Assembly: GCA_965224765.1 (NCBI GenBank)
Contig: CBDDAC010000029.1
Coordinates: 1,178,001 to 1,242,000 of the forward strand
Reading direction: 5' to 3'
Length of the DNA stretch: 64,000 bases
From: CAZDBA01 sp965224765
GTDB lineage: Bacteria; Planctomycetota; Planctomycetia; Pirellulales; Pirellulaceae
This document shows, piece by piece, positions 61,801-64,000 of the stretch. The position numbers and the translations under genes are program-made. How positions within the stretch are numbered: position 1 is the first letter of the stretch; every line of letters begins with the position of its first letter. The notes below the pieces were generated by a model that saw only the letters and a list, made by a program, of their open reading frames with translations, did no database searches and had not been told where the DNA came from.

Positions 61801-64000
61801 CCGGATGACACCGGTTCGTTGCTTGCACCCGAGACTGAGTATGCCTATGACAAAGCAGGGCAGCTTACCTCGGTAACCGATCCGTTGAACTTCGTGACTT
61901 CGCATGCTTATGACGATTTGGGCAGAGATTGTCGGTCACTCTGCCCGACCCCGATGGAGCCGGATCGCTTACGAGTCCTGTTTATTCGTACACCTACGAT
62001 GCAGCCGGAAATCTGCTCACCGAGACCAACGCAAAATCCTGGGTTACCACTTATGCTTACGATGACTTGCATCGAGTGTTGACGGTCACTCAGCCTGATC
62101 CGGACAACACAGGGACAGCAACTTCGCCAGTGTGGACCAATACCTACAATGACAACATGCAGTTGGCGACGACGAAAGATCCGCTCAACCACAGCACAAC
62201 CTACAGCTATGATTCAGCAGGCCGGATGACGTCGGTCACAGACCCTCTTTCCAACGTGACGAGCTACACATACGACCTGCTTAATCGCACCACGGAAGTC
62301 GAATTGCCAGATCCTGATGGTGCGGGCACGTTAACCGCTTCGACAACGACCTACACCTATGATGCTTACTCGCGGCTAACCGAAACGGAAGATGCAAATA
62401 GCGACTCCACTATCAGAACCTACGACGTAGCTGGCCAGCTACTGAGTTTGACGGATGCATCCGGCAACACGACTCAATGGGCCTATGACGACCTTGGTCG
62501 TGTCTCGATGGAAACCGACGAATTGGGCTATACGGAATCCAATTACTACAACGTCCTTGATCGACTGATTGCCCAGGTAGATCGAGAGTCACGCACGATT
62601 CTTTACGGCTTTGATGGCTACGACAAAGAAGAATACTGGTACGCTCACGGGTCAACCACAACTCCATTGGCAACAGTTGCAACCACCACCGAGGGCACAA
62701 CCGGCGTCAACGAAGTGCAGACGATCACGCTGACTGATGCGACTAGTGGCAAGTTCCGAGTGGCATTTGATGGCCAAACGACGGACCCGCTGGTTTACAA
62801 CGCAAGTGCATCCGCCGTAGAGACTGCTCTGGAGGGCTTGGAAGCAATTGACAATGTTTCAGTCACAAAATCAGGCAGCGTATACACGGTGACGTTCCTC
62901 GGTGCTTTGGCGGCGACCAATGTTGCATCAATGCAAGGTGACGTTCGGCTCGACTCTGATGGCACCGAGTCGGAGAAAATCACCTACACCTATGACGCAA
63001 ATTCCCGTTTAACAGCAATCGACGATTCGTGGGCTGATTACACGTTTACGCATGATAATCTGGGGCGAAATACAGCTACTAGAGAGACGATCGCCGGGTT
63101 CAACTCGTCAATTGACCTCGATTACGAATACGACGCAAACAGTAATCGTACATCCGCGTCCGCTGAATTCTGGACAACTCATGTTGGCACGACCAAAGAC
63201 TATACCAACACCTACGAATACGATCGACTTGATCGCATGGGCCAGGTTGAACAGACCAACCAAAGCGGCGGCAATGCGGTTGCGGACAAACGAGTTAACA
63301 ACGTCTTTAACAGCTTGGGGCAAACCACCTACACCCAGCGATTCGAAAATCTAACAGGAGTTGGTGAGGCCCTGCGTACGGTGTACACCTACGACGGTGC
63401 CAACCGAATGTCGGCGATGCAACATCGTCACGTGGAAGACATCTCAATAAGTTCTCCGCTGGCGGAATACTCCTACACCTATGACAACATGGGACGTATT
63501 ACCGAGATAGATTCAACGCAGGACGGTATTTCAACCTACACGTTGGACTCAGTTGGGCAATTGACCGATGCAGATCACGCGACTGGCCGAACCGACGAAG
63601 CCTATACCTTTGACTCAACAGGCAACCGCACTGGCGGTGATTATGTTGTCGGGTCCAAGAACCGAACAGATGAAAGCACTGGTTACGAGTACGAATACGA
63701 TCGCAACGGCAATCGCACCAAACGATTAAAGACTGCTGACAACAGCTACGAGCTGTATGAGTTTGACCATCGCAATCGCTTGACGGACGTGAAGTTTTAC
63801 AACTCATCGGATGTTCTGCAAAAGACGATTGTGTATGCCTATGATGCGTTCAATCGAATGGTCAGACGCACCTATGATAGTGATGGACCTGGTGGCACTG
63901 CGGCCACGGATCAATTCTTCGCAGGATTTGATGGGATGCATGCCACGCTGGAATTTGATGGGGCCAACCGAACAGATCTCACCCATCGCTATCTATGGGG
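58894..64000 (+). CDS. RHS/YD-repeat surface protein, frameshifted, continues past the edge
   Basis: I place the start at ATG 58894 (MFARSKRRAPRV), after GGGAGAAGAG. Residues 33-41 read LEDRKVLNA, the planctomycete N-terminal motif. A VCBS/cadherin-like domain (GTLTFNSNGTFTYVPDTGF) follows, then YD repeats (for example YEYDSRNRLTKFIDHDPDG). At about 61930-61940 (YDDLGRDCRS) a one-base deletion breaks the frame; the +1 frame then continues (VTLPDPDGAGSLTSPVYSYTYDAAG) without a stop to the edge and ends in GFDGMHATLEFDG, the RHS core region. It may be a pseudogene, a sequence error or a programmed shift. The C-terminal toxin lies outside the window. Confidence 0.8.

Noticed and set aside
61908..62192. 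94-codon minus-strand frame over the RHS frameshift
   Set aside because: It overlaps the YD-repeat coding sequence and has no motif.
1..64000. CRISPR arrays or rRNA genes
   Set aside because: No regularly spaced identical repeats with unique spacers and no rRNA-like conserved stretch were seen.

Overview
The window looks like an accessory replicon from a member of the Planctomycetota. Both very large surface proteins open with the planctomycete-type N-terminal motif (LEPRKLLA at 13273 onward, LEDRKVLNA at 58894 onward). The gene families (giant Ig-like/coiled-coil proteins, YD-repeat proteins, an ECF-type sigma-like fragment) fit that phylum. A replication initiator with an iteron array, parA/parB, a MobF-type relaxase, two VirD4/TraG-like ATPases, ArdC, two toxin-antitoxin modules and a tyrosine integrase beside a tRNA-Leu-like attachment site suggest an integrative and conjugative plasmid. 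No complete mating-pair-formation (VirB) cluster is in the window, so self-transfer is not shown.

Layout: 1-5 kb is an insertion-sequence graveyard: a decayed IS256-type remnant, a second IS256-type copy cut by an IS3-family element, and an ECF-sigma-like gene that lost its 5' end. 5-6.1 kb has a small gene and a GT2 glycosyltransferase. 6.2-11.3 kb is a tightly coupled plus-strand operon of small membrane proteins, a vWA-like lipoprotein and a VirD4-like ATPase. 11.3-12.7 kb encodes a protein built from six W/Y-rich repeats of about 73 residues. 13.3-25.2 kb holds one 3815-codon gene, read here as a giant polymorphic toxin, with a 1-base-overlapping candidate immunity gene. 25.5-27 kb is the integrase and attachment site. 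27.3 kb is a cysteine dioxygenase-like gene.

28-31.1 kb (minus strand) is the most exciting locus: a four-gene unit with a 102-residue precursor carrying three perfect G-T-x-T-x-T-x4-E-x2-D-x-D repeats, translationally coupled to an ATP-grasp ligase of the MvdC/MvdD (graspetide) type. Two further genes follow: a three-pass membrane protein with a collagen-like tail and a DUF6602-like protein. The Thr/Glu/Asp arrangement is what side-chain ester or amide macrocyclisation needs.

31.3-42.7 kb is the plasmid backbone: relaxase, small membrane proteins, coupling ATPase, ParB-like protein, replication initiator, eight iterons spaced by whole DNA turns, an array of five small hairpins, and parB/parA. 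43-49 kb holds an IS5-type remnant, an aminotransferase plus 701-residue unknown protein behind a cluster of GTTGATCAAC palindromes, a relaxase fragment and an XRE regulator. 49.5-58.7 kb has toxin-antitoxin genes, small plasmid proteins, hairpin-rich non-coding segments (one duplicated), ArdC and a DUF4259-like protein. 58.9 kb to the right edge is an RHS/YD-repeat surface protein with a one-base frameshift near 61935. Family assignments come from reading motifs by eye; no database search was possible.
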